Source: a virus
DNA: 42,699 bases
IMG/VR virus record: IMGVR_UViG_3300047174_000188
Coordinates: 1 to 42,699 of that record
Reading direction: 5' to 3' (one strand)
This document shows, in pieces, positions 1 through 7,505 of this stretch; the first letter of the stretch is position 1, and each line of letters opens with the position of its first letter. The notes below the pieces were generated by a model, which did no database searches, was not told the origin of the DNA, and was given only the letters and a program-made list of their open reading frames with translations. The position numbers and the translations under genes were made by a program.

Positions 1-1
1 A

Positions 2-199
2 AATCATTATTTTGGAAGAGTAGATGTAAACCTTGTTTCACTTGGGCGCCCACAAAGTTACACGCTGGGATGTCTCAATTACATTGAGATTTTTCGAGAC
101 AATGGCGATACATTAGTCGCCGCAAAATCCCTTCAAGAATTGGCGGCGACGTGTCAAAATTTATTTGCAGGGTGTCGTCAGAAGAGTATGCTGCAATAG
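2..199 (+). CDS. Unknown protein, C-terminal part (truncated by window edge)
   Basis: The second frame is open from the first base to a TAG at 197-199 and gives 65 residues ending in CRQKSMLQ. The start lies outside the window. The residues look protein-like (mixed charged and hydrophobic, with an alanine-rich helix near LQELAATCQNLFAG), but I recognise no family. It is the first member of the plus-strand run of small genes reaching 2170. Confidence 0.55.
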   Translation, partial: NHYFGRVDVNLVSLGRPQSYTLGCLNYIEIFRDNGDTLVAAKSLQELAATCQNLFAGCRQKSMLQ

Positions 200-223
200 T
201 TCGTATGGCTGTTAGGATTGATA

Positions 224-442
224 TTGACTGACCACGTTTATATTAAAATAGATGAAAATTTGAGTGTTATGCTTCCTGTAGGAACTCCGTTTCTAGATGA
301 TGAAATGGTTGCTCCTTGGGAGAACTGTGGTTACCCTATGTTTGCATGGTTACCAAAAAAATGTAGAAATGGTAAAATTAGATGGTTTTGCTGGGTTGAC
401 CGGCATACAAATAAGACATATACAAAGAGTAAGTATGGTTAA
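224..442 (+). CDS. Small unknown protein, 72 aa
   Basis: I chose the TTG at 224 because TTAGGA lies just upstream; a TTG at 218 in the same frame is the alternative. The product has an aromatic-rich C-terminal half (GKIRWFCWVDRHTNK). Its stop overlaps the ATG of the next gene at 435 (ATGGTTAA), the usual T4-type translational coupling. No family recognised. Confidence 0.5.
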   Translation: MTDHVYIKIDENLSVMLPVGTPFLDDEMVAPWENCGYPMFAWLPKKCRNGKIRWFCWVDRHTNKTYTKSKYG

Positions 443-956
443 TTTTATCTATTTAAGAAGTGTATTCAAGATGTTTTATTTCAAAGAGCGTACGCCATCA
501 TTGTGTCTACTTGAAACTTTACCACAGATTTTTTCGAGTGAGACTTTTGAGAGAAATCTATTCAAAGCTGAATATGAACATAATGATATGGGTTGTTGGA
601 ATAGAATATTTGATTACCTTTATGGTAAATTTCTAATATCCTCCAAAGGTAGTTTGGGCGATTTATCGTGGCAAGCTTCAAGCACAATTGTAAGCTTGAA
701 TCATGAACAATGGACTTGGCGAGACTCCACTATAAAGCGTAGTGCTCGCGCCCTTGAGATTCATTTACACAATCAGACTTTGGTTGCAGCTTTTGTCCCA
801 CACGTCTATAATGAAGATGGCAAAATTCCGTTTGCCGATCATAGGTTCGTTGTCGGCTGCACAGACGAATCTATGATCCCGCTGGTTATTCTTTTTAGCG
901 ACGTAATCCTTGGAGATGAGACTTGGGACGAGAATTTGCAGCCAACTCTCGTCTAA
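435..956 (+). CDS. Unknown protein, 173 aa
   Basis: The ATG at 435 overlaps the stop of the preceding gene, which is why I prefer it to the ATG at 297 in the same frame. The protein is mixed alpha/beta in appearance, with several tryptophans (WNRIFDYLYGKF, EQWTWRDS) and an acidic end (GDETWDEN). No motif recognised. The next gene would overlap its 3' end by 34 bases. Confidence 0.55.
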   Translation: MVNFIYLRSVFKMFYFKERTPSLCLLETLPQIFSSETFERNLFKAEYEHNDMGCWNRIFDYLYGKFLISSKGSLGDLSWQASSTIVSLNHEQWTWRDSTIKRSARALEIHLHNQTLVAAFVPHVYNEDGKIPFADHRFVVGCTDESMIPLVILFSDVILGDETWDENLQPTLV

Positions 957-1351
957 AGCGTCGGCGCCGTATTCCTGTCGATATGGGTTATCCACAGTGG
1001 CGTTCGGCGGTCCCCACGGCTACGAGACGCGAGATAGAATCCAGTGATTGGCATAAGATAAGCCAATTTTTTATTTATTGCTCTCATGATGTATATGGAA
1101 AAAGTTGCGGATGGCAATGGGCTATAGATAGCGTAAATTTATCTTTTAGCATAGATGTTGGTCAAGATATAGTTGCTATTCATCTTCACACACCTGAAAT
1201 TGGAACGCATAGACGTGCATATGTCGATGTCTATTCCACTTCTGAAGAAGCTATGATCAAAGTTCTAATGTTCATTGATGAAATTAGCGAAGAAGTTCGT
1301 ATAAAAATTAAAGTTTCCAAGGCTGCAGCGTTCTATTATAGAAAACTCTAA
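923..1351 (+). CDS. Unknown protein, 142 aa; possibly frameshifted at its 3' end
   Basis: The start is probably the TTG at 923, with GGAGATGAG upstream; an ATG at 979 is the alternative. Near the C-terminus is a stretch (VDVYSTSEEAMIKVLMF) that loosely resembles the conserved tail of the local FKM family. Reading stops at TAA 1349-1351. Directly beyond it, in the +1 frame, protein-like sequence continues into the next gene, so the two may be one broken gene or use an unusual junction. Confidence 0.5.
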   Translation: MGREFAANSRLKRRRRIPVDMGYPQWRSAVPTATRREIESSDWHKISQFFIYCSHDVYGKSCGWQWAIDSVNLSFSIDVGQDIVAIHLHTPEIGTHRRAYVDVYSTSEEAMIKVLMFIDEISEEVRIKIKVSKAAAFYYRKL

Positions 1352-1463
1352 ATTTCCTAAATGGAAGTCAGAAATCCTTGAGCACGATGAATTTACTGAT
1401 GCGCTCGCAAAAATATATGGAGCCGAACATCAAGTTTTAGTAGAAAATGCTTCCAAGGAAATA

Positions 1464-1835
1464 TTGCTTAGTATACTAACAATTGGTTGGCTTTATGGCG
1501 TGCGGTTTATGTCTATATCAGACAATGACTTGATCTGCTTTGAAGACGCAAAAATAAAGGATTCAATTAGTAATTGGAAGAAACCTACTGCTTGGTCTAT
1601 TGCTCGTAAATTAGGAATGCTGGTAGGGAATGGCGCTCAAGCTCAGATCAACTTGCATAATTTTCTCGTCAAGGAGCATTGGGGGACTTACGACATTCGT
1701 GACGGGTCAATGCGTAAAGTGGCTTCTCATATTTCTCTAAGAGAAATGCATAGCGATTGGATTAATAAAACCTTTGAAGACACTCATCTTACGCTTGAAA
1801 ATTGGCTCCTAAAATGTGGGGCGCGAGCGTTATGA
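1464..1835 (+). CDS. Unknown protein, 123 aa (frame open further upstream)
   Basis: The TTG at 1464 has AAGGA five bases upstream and is the only usual start codon in this frame. The frame is open from 1305, however, and encodes convincing protein sequence before the TTG (FPKWKSEILEHDEF, then LAKIYGAEHQVLVENASKE). The real product may therefore be longer, through a frameshift near 1349 or a non-canonical start. The body contains a hydrophobic segment (ILTIGWLYGVRF). No family recognised. It ends in an ATGA overlap with the next gene. Confidence 0.5.
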   Translation: MLSILTIGWLYGVRFMSISDNDLICFEDAKIKDSISNWKKPTAWSIARKLGMLVGNGAQAQINLHNFLVKEHWGTYDIRDGSMRKVASHISLREMHSDWINKTFEDTHLTLENWLLKCGARAL

Positions 1836-2170
1836 CAATCCGAGAAATTACTACCGACGAAGAACTTATTCGATCCGGATTTGAGGGATCACAGTATTAT
1901 GAAGGCAAACCTCTGCTTTTAATTCCTCTGATTGATGATTCTTTAATTCAAAAAGACTCTAAATACTCTAAATTCTATGCTACATACTATACATTATCTA
2001 ACGAAGCAAAAGATTGGTTTCTACAAAATTCACCAACCTCATATTATACTGTTCGATCTGGTCTAACAGATAGTTATGGGAAAAAAATGATGTATGGTTG
2101 TTTCGTTTTTGATGATGAAAACGAAATGCTGCATTTCAAGATGCGTTGGTGGCCAGAAGGCGGCATCTAA
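1832..2170 (+). CDS. FKM-family small protein, 112 aa
   Basis: The ATG at 1832 overlaps the previous TGA (ATGA). The C-terminus carries the signature I see in about nine proteins of this window: an acidic turn, then a hydrophobic stretch with F-K-M and an aromatic end (DDENEMLHFKMRWW). Function unknown. It is the last gene of the left plus-strand run; the next gene converges from the other strand two bases later. Confidence 0.6.
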   Translation: MTIREITTDEELIRSGFEGSQYYEGKPLLLIPLIDDSLIQKDSKYSKFYATYYTLSNEAKDWFLQNSPTSYYTVRSGLTDSYGKKMMYGCFVFDDENEMLHFKMRWWPEGGI

Positions 2171-2172
2171 TC

Positions 2173-2403
2173 TTATTCTATAATCTCTGGTTTTGTTTCT
2201 GTCATTATAACAAGTCTGGCTCCGCATGGTAGAATTGGCGTGCTCATAGAGGATAAAACCCGAACAGGGCCGTTTATGGCAATCTCTTTGGCATAGCTTG
2301 GCTTTCCATGCTTTCCTTTTTTGATTGTTATAACAGGCTCATCTCGACCATGCTTTCGGTTCGAATCGATCTTTCCTCTATTGACATGGATGTAGTAGGT
2401 CAC
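2173..2403 (-). CDS. Small unknown protein, 76 aa
   Basis: It starts with GTG overlapping the stop of the GNAT gene (GTGA). The protein is basic and beta-rich in appearance, with a central RKHGRDEPVITIKKGKHGKP and a C-terminal LPCGARLVIMTE. It resembles small conserved proteins in other T4-like phages, but I cannot name a family. It is the last gene of the minus-strand operon and converges on the plus-strand gene ending at 2170. Confidence 0.55.
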   Translation of the reverse strand: MTYYIHVNRGKIDSNRKHGRDEPVITIKKGKHGKPSYAKEIAINGPVRVLSSMSTPILPCGARLVIMTETKPEIIE

Positions 2404-2870
2404 GACGCCAATACCATTCCGCCGAAAAATGAGACGCTTCGGTTATTACTAACCAACTTGTGGCACATTAGCCGAGTACGTTTGTTGACTCGCCACGGCA
2501 TTATTGTTCTCGGAACATCTTTTGGTGGAACACCCACGAAGCCAAGTTTTTCATAGAACCGAGAGTTCCAGAAATAAGTCTCAAGCCATACAGCCTCATA
2601 CTTGCAAAAGGCAGCATGTTCTATGTTCTCATTGACAATCGCTTTGCCGATTCCCATACGCTTATGAGACTTTGCGACGGCGACAGATGCCAGCCAGCCG
2701 CAATTCTCATGGCTCCACTGCCCCATTTCTATAATGCCACCAGTTCCAACGATTTCATCGTTGATGATGGCTACATATTGGCGCGAGGCAAGCGAGGTGT
2801 TCATCCCATTTTCCAACAGGATTTCCTCTACACGAGGGCGATCAGATTGTTCAAAGAGACGAATGATCAA
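2400..2870 (-). CDS. GNAT-family N-acetyltransferase, 156 aa
   Basis: Length and fold order fit a single-domain GNAT acetyltransferase, which moves an acetyl group from acetyl-CoA to an amine. Motif A, the acetyl-CoA pyrophosphate loop, is visible at about residues 67-77 (KSHKRMGIGKA, fitting R/Q-x-x-G-x-G). It follows a beta strand (GWLASVAV) and precedes a helix and the typical WNSRFYEKLGF near residues 100-112. The substrate is unknown; phage GNATs may act on host proteins or small molecules. It overlaps its neighbours on both sides by four bases. Confidence 0.8.
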   Translation of the reverse strand: MIIRLFEQSDRPRVEEILLENGMNTSLASRQYVAIINDEIVGTGGIIEMGQWSHENCGWLASVAVAKSHKRMGIGKAIVNENIEHAAFCKYEAVWLETYFWNSRFYEKLGFVGVPPKDVPRTIMPWRVNKRTRLMCHKLVSNNRSVSFFGGMVLAS

Positions 2871-3235
2871 GTTACGTTCGACACGATATGAAGTTTGACG
2901 GGATCAGTCATACCAAAGCGTTCAAACAATATTGATGACACTTCGGCTATTTCCTTTGACAATCGGTCTACATCGAATTCTTCACAGAAATCCGTGCCGT
3001 TAGACCATTTGCCCTTATCCATTTTTATGACCCGACCAATATAGGCTTTGTGTCCATCGACGTTATCGAAGAAGACTAGATCGCCGGGCTCAGGCTCGTA
3101 GATTACCAAGTATCCGTAGCGATCACACCAATCATCATATTCATCTTGGTCGCCTGTTCCATCAGTCGGCAGAGAGCCCCAATCATCGGAAACTTTTGCG
3201 CCTATCAAGATGTAAGTATCAACGCTACAGCCCAT
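2867..3235 (-). CDS. Unknown acidic protein, 122 aa
   Basis: The ATG at 3235 opens a 122-residue acidic protein with a Gly/Asp-rich first third (TDGTGDQDEYDDW) and a beta-like centre (YEPEPGDLVFFDN). No motif I can name. It overlaps the GNAT gene start by four bases, so the two are probably co-translated. The terminator-like hairpin at 3253-3298 lies just upstream, separating it from the gene at 3311-3676. Confidence 0.55.
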   Translation of the reverse strand: MGCSVDTYILIGAKVSDDWGSLPTDGTGDQDEYDDWCDRYGYLVIYEPEPGDLVFFDNVDGHKAYIGRVIKMDKGKWSNGTDFCEEFDVDRLSKEIAEVSSILFERFGMTDPVKLHIVSNVT

Positions 3236-3252
3236 TTTAATTGTCTCTAAAA

Positions 3253-3298
3253 ATGGCCGATCTTTCCAGAATCAGGACAACTGAAACAGATCGGCCAT
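3253..3298 (-). terminator. Probable rho-independent terminator, minus strand
   Basis: A perfect 11-bp inverted repeat (ATGGCCGATCT at 3253-3263 and AGATCGGCCAT at 3288-3298) encloses a 24-base loop. On the minus strand the hairpin is followed directly by ATTTTTAG. It lies just after the stop of the DUF488-like gene, so it should end or attenuate that transcript before 3235. Confidence 0.65.
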
Positions 3299-3310
3299 AA
3301 TGATCATCAT

Positions 3311-3676
3311 TTAGATTTCCGAAACGGTCGCTACTTCGGCGCCGTTCAGAATTTCCGACAAAATGAATCGGTGACAGATAGAGATATCACCGTCTTCATA
3401 ATCGTAGCAGATGAAGATAGTGCCATCTTCGTATTTGTCGGCGATGGACTCAGGCGTTAGACCGCGAGACGTTAGAAGCGCAGCATACTGTGCGGCATAC
3501 TCGTCATGACTGATTTGACGGTCATGATACTCCGTCAGCATTTCGGAGGTGGGCGACAGGTCTTCATCCCAGACACCGTCATAAGAAGCAGGGATATCAT
3601 ATTCGTTGCTGATAGCAACAGCCTTGGGGTTTGACCCGTTCGTTTCGTAGTTGGAAGTATAGAAGGTCTTGGTCAT
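3311..3676 (-). CDS. DUF488-like protein, 121 aa
   Basis: The C-terminal half ends in a strand followed by CHR (IFICYDYEDGDISICHRFILSE), which matches the end of the DUF488 family, whose members finish with a cysteine-containing strand, a CHR motif and a helix. The N-terminal part (FYTSNY) fits the usual start. The biochemical role of DUF488 is not settled. A TTGACA at 3735-3730 lies upstream but has no good -10 box. Confidence 0.55.
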   Translation of the reverse strand: MTKTFYTSNYETNGSNPKAVAISNEYDIPASYDGVWDEDLSPTSEMLTEYHDRQISHDEYAAQYAALLTSRGLTPESIADKYEDGTIFICYDYEDGDISICHRFILSEILNGAEVATVSEI

Positions 3677-3737
3677 TGTGTGTGCCTTGGAGGAAGAGAA
3701 AGCTCAGTTTGGTTTCGTACACCGAAAATGTCAATGA

Positions 3738-3878
3738 TTATTCGGTAACGAGAGGGTATTTCGCTTCGAGATACGCTTTCGCCTCAAGAATGGCTTCGTT
3801 CAGTTCAGCCATGTCATCAAAGGTTAATTGTGCTGGTCCATTCATTGCCAAATGAATTTGAATACCCGCAGGAATCAT
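3738..3878 (-). CDS. Small unknown protein, 46 aa
   Basis: An open frame from ATG 3878 to TAA 3738 encodes a small protein with an amphipathic helix (DDMAELNEAILEAKAYLEAK). It sits between the BI-1 gene and the DUF488-like gene on the same strand, starting 12 bases after BI-1 ends. An internal ATG 11 codons in could also be the start. The position and helix make it likely to be real, but no family is recognised. Confidence 0.5.
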   Translation of the reverse strand: MIPAGIQIHLAMNGPAQLTFDDMAELNEAILEAKAYLEAKYPLVTE

Positions 3879-3889
3879 CAGGCGATCCG

Positions 3890-4615
3890 TTAATCGTCGT
3901 CTCGGGCGACGCCGACGAATTGCAGGAGGAACATGAACATGTTCAGGAAGTCGAGATAGAGGCTCAACGCCATCATGTTCGACACCAAAGCCAGATCATC
4001 GCTGTGAATGGTCGGATCATAGGCTTCCTTCAACTTTTGAGTGTCGTAGGCTGTAAAGCCTGCGAAAATTAAGACACCCAGCAGATTGATGGTTAGCGCA
4101 AAGATGGATGAGTGAATGAACACATTCAACACCATCGCTGCGATCAGTCCAATCAGAGCTATGAACAAAAAGTTGCCTATGGCTCCCAAATTGATTTTGG
4201 TCACATATCCGAAAAGCGAAAGGCTACCGAAAGCCGCTGCTGTGAGGGCGAAAGTTGTGCCGATACTCACGCCCGTATATCGCATGACGATTGTTCCAAG
4301 CGACAAGCCGAACAGAGCGGTTGTCGCCCAGTACATAAAGGAGCTGCTTCCCTTGTTGACGCCTGTAAAAAGAGAGCTGCTGATCAACAGCAGGGGACCG
4401 AGACCAACAATCCATCCAAGCATGGTATAGCCAACGTGTTGTCCAGTGCCGGGACCGCCGGTAAAAAGCAGTTCGCGCAAAGGATCGTTGCTGGCAAGAT
4501 ATGCCATCAAAGCGGTGATCAGTAGCCCAAGGCCGATCTTGTTGTAGACACCGATCAGAAATGATCTAAGACCAGCGTCATAGCTCAAATTTGAGCCAGA
4601 GATGATTTTTTCCAT
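3890..4615 (-). CDS. Bax inhibitor-1 / YccA family membrane protein, 241 aa
   Basis: I chose the ATG at 4615 because AAAGGA lies eight bases upstream; the frame is open to 4654. The protein has an N-terminal cytoplasmic stretch (SYDAGLRSFLIGVYNKIGLGL) typical of alphaproteobacterial BI-1 homologues. Six or seven hydrophobic segments follow, then a conserved end with the family's TAYDTQKLKEAYD and the last hydrophobic stretch near LYLDFLNMFMFLLQF. Bacterial YccA of this family binds and restrains the inner-membrane protease FtsH. By inference, a phage copy could protect phage membrane proteins or regulators from FtsH. It was probably acquired from a host. Confidence 0.9.
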   Translation of the reverse strand: MEKIISGSNLSYDAGLRSFLIGVYNKIGLGLLITALMAYLASNDPLRELLFTGGPGTGQHVGYTMLGWIVGLGPLLLISSSLFTGVNKGSSSFMYWATTALFGLSLGTIVMRYTGVSIGTTFALTAAAFGSLSLFGYVTKINLGAIGNFLFIALIGLIAAMVLNVFIHSSIFALTINLLGVLIFAGFTAYDTQKLKEAYDPTIHSDDLALVSNMMALSLYLDFLNMFMFLLQFVGVARDDD

Positions 4616-4652
4616 TTGCGTAGTCCTTTCTTTGTGAAGAGAATATACACCC

Positions 4653-4674
4653 ATATTGCGAACCTTCGCAATAT
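4653..4674. promoter_or_regulatory. 22-bp perfect palindrome between RMF-like and BI-1 genes
   Basis: ATATTGCGAA and TTCGCAATAT flank a two-base centre. The element lies five bases after the RMF-like stop and about 37 bases before the BI-1 start. It could be an operator for a dimeric regulator or an RNA hairpin that separates expression of the two genes. No T-tract follows it on either strand. Confidence 0.5.
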
Positions 4675-4679
4675 CGTTC

Positions 4680-4886
4680 TTATCGCCTTTTTAAGACGTT
4701 TCTGGGACTCAAAAGGCTTGAGGGGTTCATTGGATTAGCAAAATCCGCAGCAACTATCTCTGCGTTTGCTTGTTCCCATCCTGCTACCCAATACCGACTT
4801 TCGGTGTCGCGTACATAAGGATTCTGATCCAATTTCTTACCAGAATACCGATCCATATGTCCGCGATTACGCGCTCGTTCACTCAT
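4680..4886 (-). CDS. RMF-like (ribosome modulation factor family) protein, 68 aa
   Basis: The core (YSGKKLDQNPYVRDTESRY, then WVAGWEQANAE) matches the RMF pattern: a glycine segment, an N/C-P-Y motif, an arginine, and W-x-x-G-W-x-x-A. RMF converts 70S ribosomes to inactive 100S dimers in starved bacteria. Family size is about 55 residues, and this copy has a basic C-terminal extension. It lies directly upstream of BI-1, in the same operon. A role in host translation control is inference. Confidence 0.65.
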   Translation of the reverse strand: MSERARNRGHMDRYSGKKLDQNPYVRDTESRYWVAGWEQANAEIVAADFANPMNPSSLLSPRNVLKRR

Positions 4887-4902
4887 TGTTTTTCACTCCT
4901 TG

Positions 4903-5661
4903 TCAAAACAGCTTGCCAAAACTTTCAAACAATGAATTTAAATCCATTTCTTGTTCAGTGTCATCCATACCCGACATGTGACGAAACACTGTTGTCAAGG
5001 CATCGGTCTCGGAGTTTTCGCTCAAATCGGCGCCGAAAAAGAACTTCATGTCTTGGGAATCCACATCGGTGATTAAGACTTGATTGATCAATTCAGGAGT
5101 AGCGCCGAATAAATCACGTAGCTGTTTCGTATCTGGACTGTTGGCAAGATAGTCCAAGCAAAGCTTGGCTGCTTCCTTTGCGTTTACCCCGATCCACATT
5201 TTATGATAGTCGCAGAAACTTGCACCTCTGACGTAATTGACGGAAATACGATAGCGATGCTGGCCCTCGGGCGCTTCAGGATAAGGCACGCCTTGGAGAT
5301 CGCATAGCGACATAGGAACACCATCAGTGTTTATATGCTGACCATCCTCATCCATACGAAAACAAGATCGAATATCAACACGATTATCAGAGTCAATCGT
5401 CGCCAACCAAACGTGATGACCATCATCAATAAGATTGTTGATCAACAGTCGTTGATCTTGTGCGGGAGTCTCAATTTCTACAAAATTGGGAAACCATTTT
5501 ACAGCAGCTTTATTGAACGATGATCTGTCGCGTACTTTGAATCGACTCCAAGCTTTAGCGAATTCCCGTTCAGAATAGCTTGCGGAGGAGTTCAATGGCA
5601 CAGGATCGCCCAAATCAAATGTAACGAGCGCACCACCAAATGTAGTGATCAAAATATTCAT
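4903..5661 (-). CDS. Unknown protein, 252 aa
   Basis: A long open frame starting at ATG 5661 and overlapping the previous gene's last base. The N-terminus is a hydrophobic strand (NILITTFGGALVTFDL), the middle holds a Cys/His-containing stretch (YVRGASFCDYHKMWIG), and the C-terminus is acidic (DDTEQEMDLNSLFESF). I recognise no family and see no signal peptide or transmembrane segment. Confidence 0.6.
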   Translation of the reverse strand: MNILITTFGGALVTFDLGDPVPLNSSASYSEREFAKAWSRFKVRDRSSFNKAAVKWFPNFVEIETPAQDQRLLINNLIDDGHHVWLATIDSDNRVDIRSCFRMDEDGQHINTDGVPMSLCDLQGVPYPEAPEGQHRYRISVNYVRGASFCDYHKMWIGVNAKEAAKLCLDYLANSPDTKQLRDLFGATPELINQVLITDVDSQDMKFFFGADLSENSETDALTTVFRHMSGMDDTEQEMDLNSLFESFGKLF

Positions 5662-6263
5662 CAGGATTCACCTTCAGAAATTGAAGCAGCGACGGTTTTG
5701 CCGAGTTTGGTTATTTTGTATGGGTATTCTTTTTTATTCGTGTATGTAATGACTATGAGTTTTTCTTTTTCTAAAATTTGGATTCCTTCTTGGCGTTCGG
5801 GAATGAGAACTCCGTTGATTCCCATGCCTCGAAAAGGTTGATCGTTATAAAAGTTCATGAGATCAACGCGCGCCTCTTCGGTCAATTTTGACTTGATGTC
5901 GGCGACTTTGGCGGCGAGATGTTTTTCAGTTTCTTCCTTCGGTTCATCGCCGATTGCGTCCGACCGAATATTGTTGTCTACGAGGATAGCAACTGTATAA
6001 TGCACTTCACAAAGGTCACAACCACCACCATTCTCATCAATTCGTCTAATTTTCCTAAGATGTTCTTCAACATCAAATATTTGACTTATTTGAATTGAAT
6101 CTCGCAGAGTTTTTTGGAGCATGGTTTTATATTGCGTTACCAGATCATTGAGAACCACGACATCAGCTAACGCATCTTCTTCAGACGCGTAAATTCCTGC
6201 GATCCACTCTGAACCGCTGTCATAGTCCCGATCATCGCCCCAGATCGCCCAAAGTTTGGTCAT
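5661..6263 (-). CDS. Unknown protein, 200 aa
   Basis: ATG 6263 overlaps the end of the upstream gene (6260). The N-terminus (WAIWGDDRDYDSGSEWIAG) resembles small phage proteins that begin with a short strand and turn. The middle has a GGGCDLCEVHY stretch with a CxxC pair. The C-terminal third (LIVITYTNKKEYPYKITKLG) looks like a winged-helix-type end, which is weak evidence only. Function unknown. Confidence 0.55.
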   Translation of the reverse strand: MTKLWAIWGDDRDYDSGSEWIAGIYASEEDALADVVVLNDLVTQYKTMLQKTLRDSIQISQIFDVEEHLRKIRRIDENGGGCDLCEVHYTVAILVDNNIRSDAIGDEPKEETEKHLAAKVADIKSKLTEEARVDLMNFYNDQPFRGMGINGVLIPERQEGIQILEKEKLIVITYTNKKEYPYKITKLGKTVAASISEGES

Positions 6264-6502
6264 TGGGGATTGTCCACAGGCATTACTATCTTAAAGGAAT
6301 TTTTCTTCAGAATCTCATAAAGATCGGCGCTTCCATCATCGCGATATCGCTCGCCGACCAGCGGGTTCTTGAACAGATCATCGCGATATCGCTCGTCAAA
6401 CAGTGGGTTCTGGTCCTTCTTAAAGAAGGCACGTCTCGCAGCCTTACGCGCTTGGATGCGAATCTCATGTGGCAATTGACGCTGCTTGTTCCAGTTTTTC
6501 AT
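6260..6502 (-). CDS. Small basic protein with a 14-residue tandem repeat, 80 aa
   Basis: The N-terminal half is basic (RIQARKAARRAFFKKDQ). Two adjacent copies of a 14-residue unit follow (NPLFDERYRDDLFK and NPLVGERYRDDGSA), encoded by a 42-bp tandem DNA repeat. The N-P-x-x-x-x-R pattern is reminiscent of the RMF-like protein at 4680 but lacks its W-x-x-G-W end. Starts and stops overlap both neighbours. Confidence 0.55.
   Translation of the reverse strand: MKNWNKQRQLPHEIRIQARKAARRAFFKKDQNPLFDERYRDDLFKNPLVGERYRDDGSADLYEILKKNSFKIVMPVDNPQ
6335..6418. repeat. 42-bp imperfect tandem repeat, two copies
   Basis: The shared core ATCATCGCGATATCGCTCG begins at 6335 and again at 6377, a period of 42 bases (14 codons). 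The copies differ at a few positions and keep the reading frame of the gene at 6260-6502. Confidence 0.7.
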
Positions 6503-6816
6503 TAGTAAATATCTCCCATACTTTGCATAGGTTTGTGAACATAGGATTTGGCGGTAGCCATGATGCCATCACATTGTTTGAGGAAATGCGGTGGATCATA
6601 ACCGTGTTTTGCTTTATAAACGTTGTATAAATCATAGCATGAATCAGCGAGGTGCTTGGTATTGATATATTCGTGTTCAGCGTAACGACCAGCCTCGAAG
6701 CCGTCTTTGGCGCCGTCTTGGTGGATCGTATAAGCTATGACGCCAAGATTTGCGATTATAAGAACGCACACGACCGCCTTCAAAGCAAACTCACCATATT
6801 TTTCAAGCTTGCTCAT
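6502..6816 (-). CDS. Small membrane-anchored unknown protein, 104 aa
   Basis: One hydrophobic segment lies near the N-terminus (FALKAVVCVLIIANLGVIAY, about residues 10-29), followed by a soluble domain with two cysteines (SCYDLYNVYK and FLKQCDG). This suggests a single-pass inner-membrane protein with its domain probably in the periplasm. Its stop at 6502 abuts the next start. No family recognised. Confidence 0.6.
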   Translation of the reverse strand: MSKLEKYGEFALKAVVCVLIIANLGVIAYTIHQDGAKDGFEAGRYAEHEYINTKHLADSCYDLYNVYKAKHGYDPPHFLKQCDGIMATAKSYVHKPMQSMGDIY

Positions 6817-7027
6817 GTCTCTTCTCCATTTTTAGAGGCACACCGTCAGGATATTGCCGACCAATTTCTTCAATTCTATCCGCAACTTTGTTGAGTGTTT
6901 TGGTAGCCAAAATTGCGTCTTCATCACTCAGGATTTGACGCATTTGACCTATGATGTTTCGCTGTTCGTATCTCTTGGCTAAGACACGTAAAATAAGAAT
7001 GTCTTCATTGTTGATAAAGTCAGCCAT
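6803..7027 (-). CDS. Small helical unknown protein, 74 aa
   Basis: ATG 7027 lies one base after the stop of the gene at 7029. The product is almost entirely helical in appearance (ILRVLAKRYEQRNIIGQMRQ, TKTLNKVADRIEEIG) with a basic tail. It overlaps the start of the membrane protein gene by 14 bases. No family recognised. Confidence 0.55.
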   Translation of the reverse strand: MADFINNEDILILRVLAKRYEQRNIIGQMRQILSDEDAILATKTLNKVADRIEEIGRQYPDGVPLKMEKRHEQA

Positions 7028-7028
7028 A

Positions 7029-7475
7029 TCATAAACCTATCATGAACCCAGACATCACGGCTTCGTGGCTGATGGACACACCGTGGACTTCTTCGAAATC
7101 CCGAACCGCCTCATCTTCCCAGAGATCGGCTTCCCATTGCTCGATGTCGGGATCAAAACGATCATCATTTTCTTCGTCGTCTTCTTCGTCTTCCAGCGGC
7201 GGAATGTTGTCCATGAAAGCCTTCATGGTCGCATAGGTATGACCGCGCGGACGGACGTTATAGCGATCCTTGTAGAGATCGGAGTAGATATCGAACATCC
7301 AAGGATCGACCAAATTCGCTTGCGCGTTTTCACCATACATCTCCAAAAGTTCTTTTTGAACTTGGTCATAGATGACACGCCGAGTTTCTTGCTCTTCAGT
7401 GGAGCACATATAGAACCCATCGCTCAATTCGGCGATCTGGTCTTGGATCATGCTCAGTGCGTTCATCTTGCCCAT
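7029..7475 (-). CDS. Acidic unknown protein, 148 aa
   Basis: First gene of the left minus-strand operon, starting at ATG 7475 behind the promoter at 7506-7534. It has a helical start (LSMIQDQIAELSDGFYMC) and a very acidic stretch near residues 94-112 (LEDEEDDEENDDRFDPDIE). The C-terminus is hydrophobic (AVMSGFMIGL). Its early-promoter position and acidity are compatible with a regulator or inhibitor, but that is a guess. Confidence 0.6.
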   Translation of the reverse strand: MGKMNALSMIQDQIAELSDGFYMCSTEEQETRRVIYDQVQKELLEMYGENAQANLVDPWMFDIYSDLYKDRYNVRPRGHTYATMKAFMDNIPPLEDEEDDEENDDRFDPDIEQWEADLWEDEAVRDFEEVHGVSISHEAVMSGFMIGL

Positions 7476-7505
7476 GAAAGAAACTCCTTCTGCAACCGTT
7501 AAATT

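Noticed and set aside
4112-4525. A 137-codon plus-strand ORF opposite BI-1.
   Set aside because: Composition (His, Gln and Cys-rich) is that of an antisense shadow; BI-1 is clear on the other strand.
7042-7502. Plus-strand ORFs opposite the gene at 7029-7475.
   Set aside because: They are the reverse of an acidic coding region (runs of Ser/Phe) and have no start signals; shadows of the minus gene.
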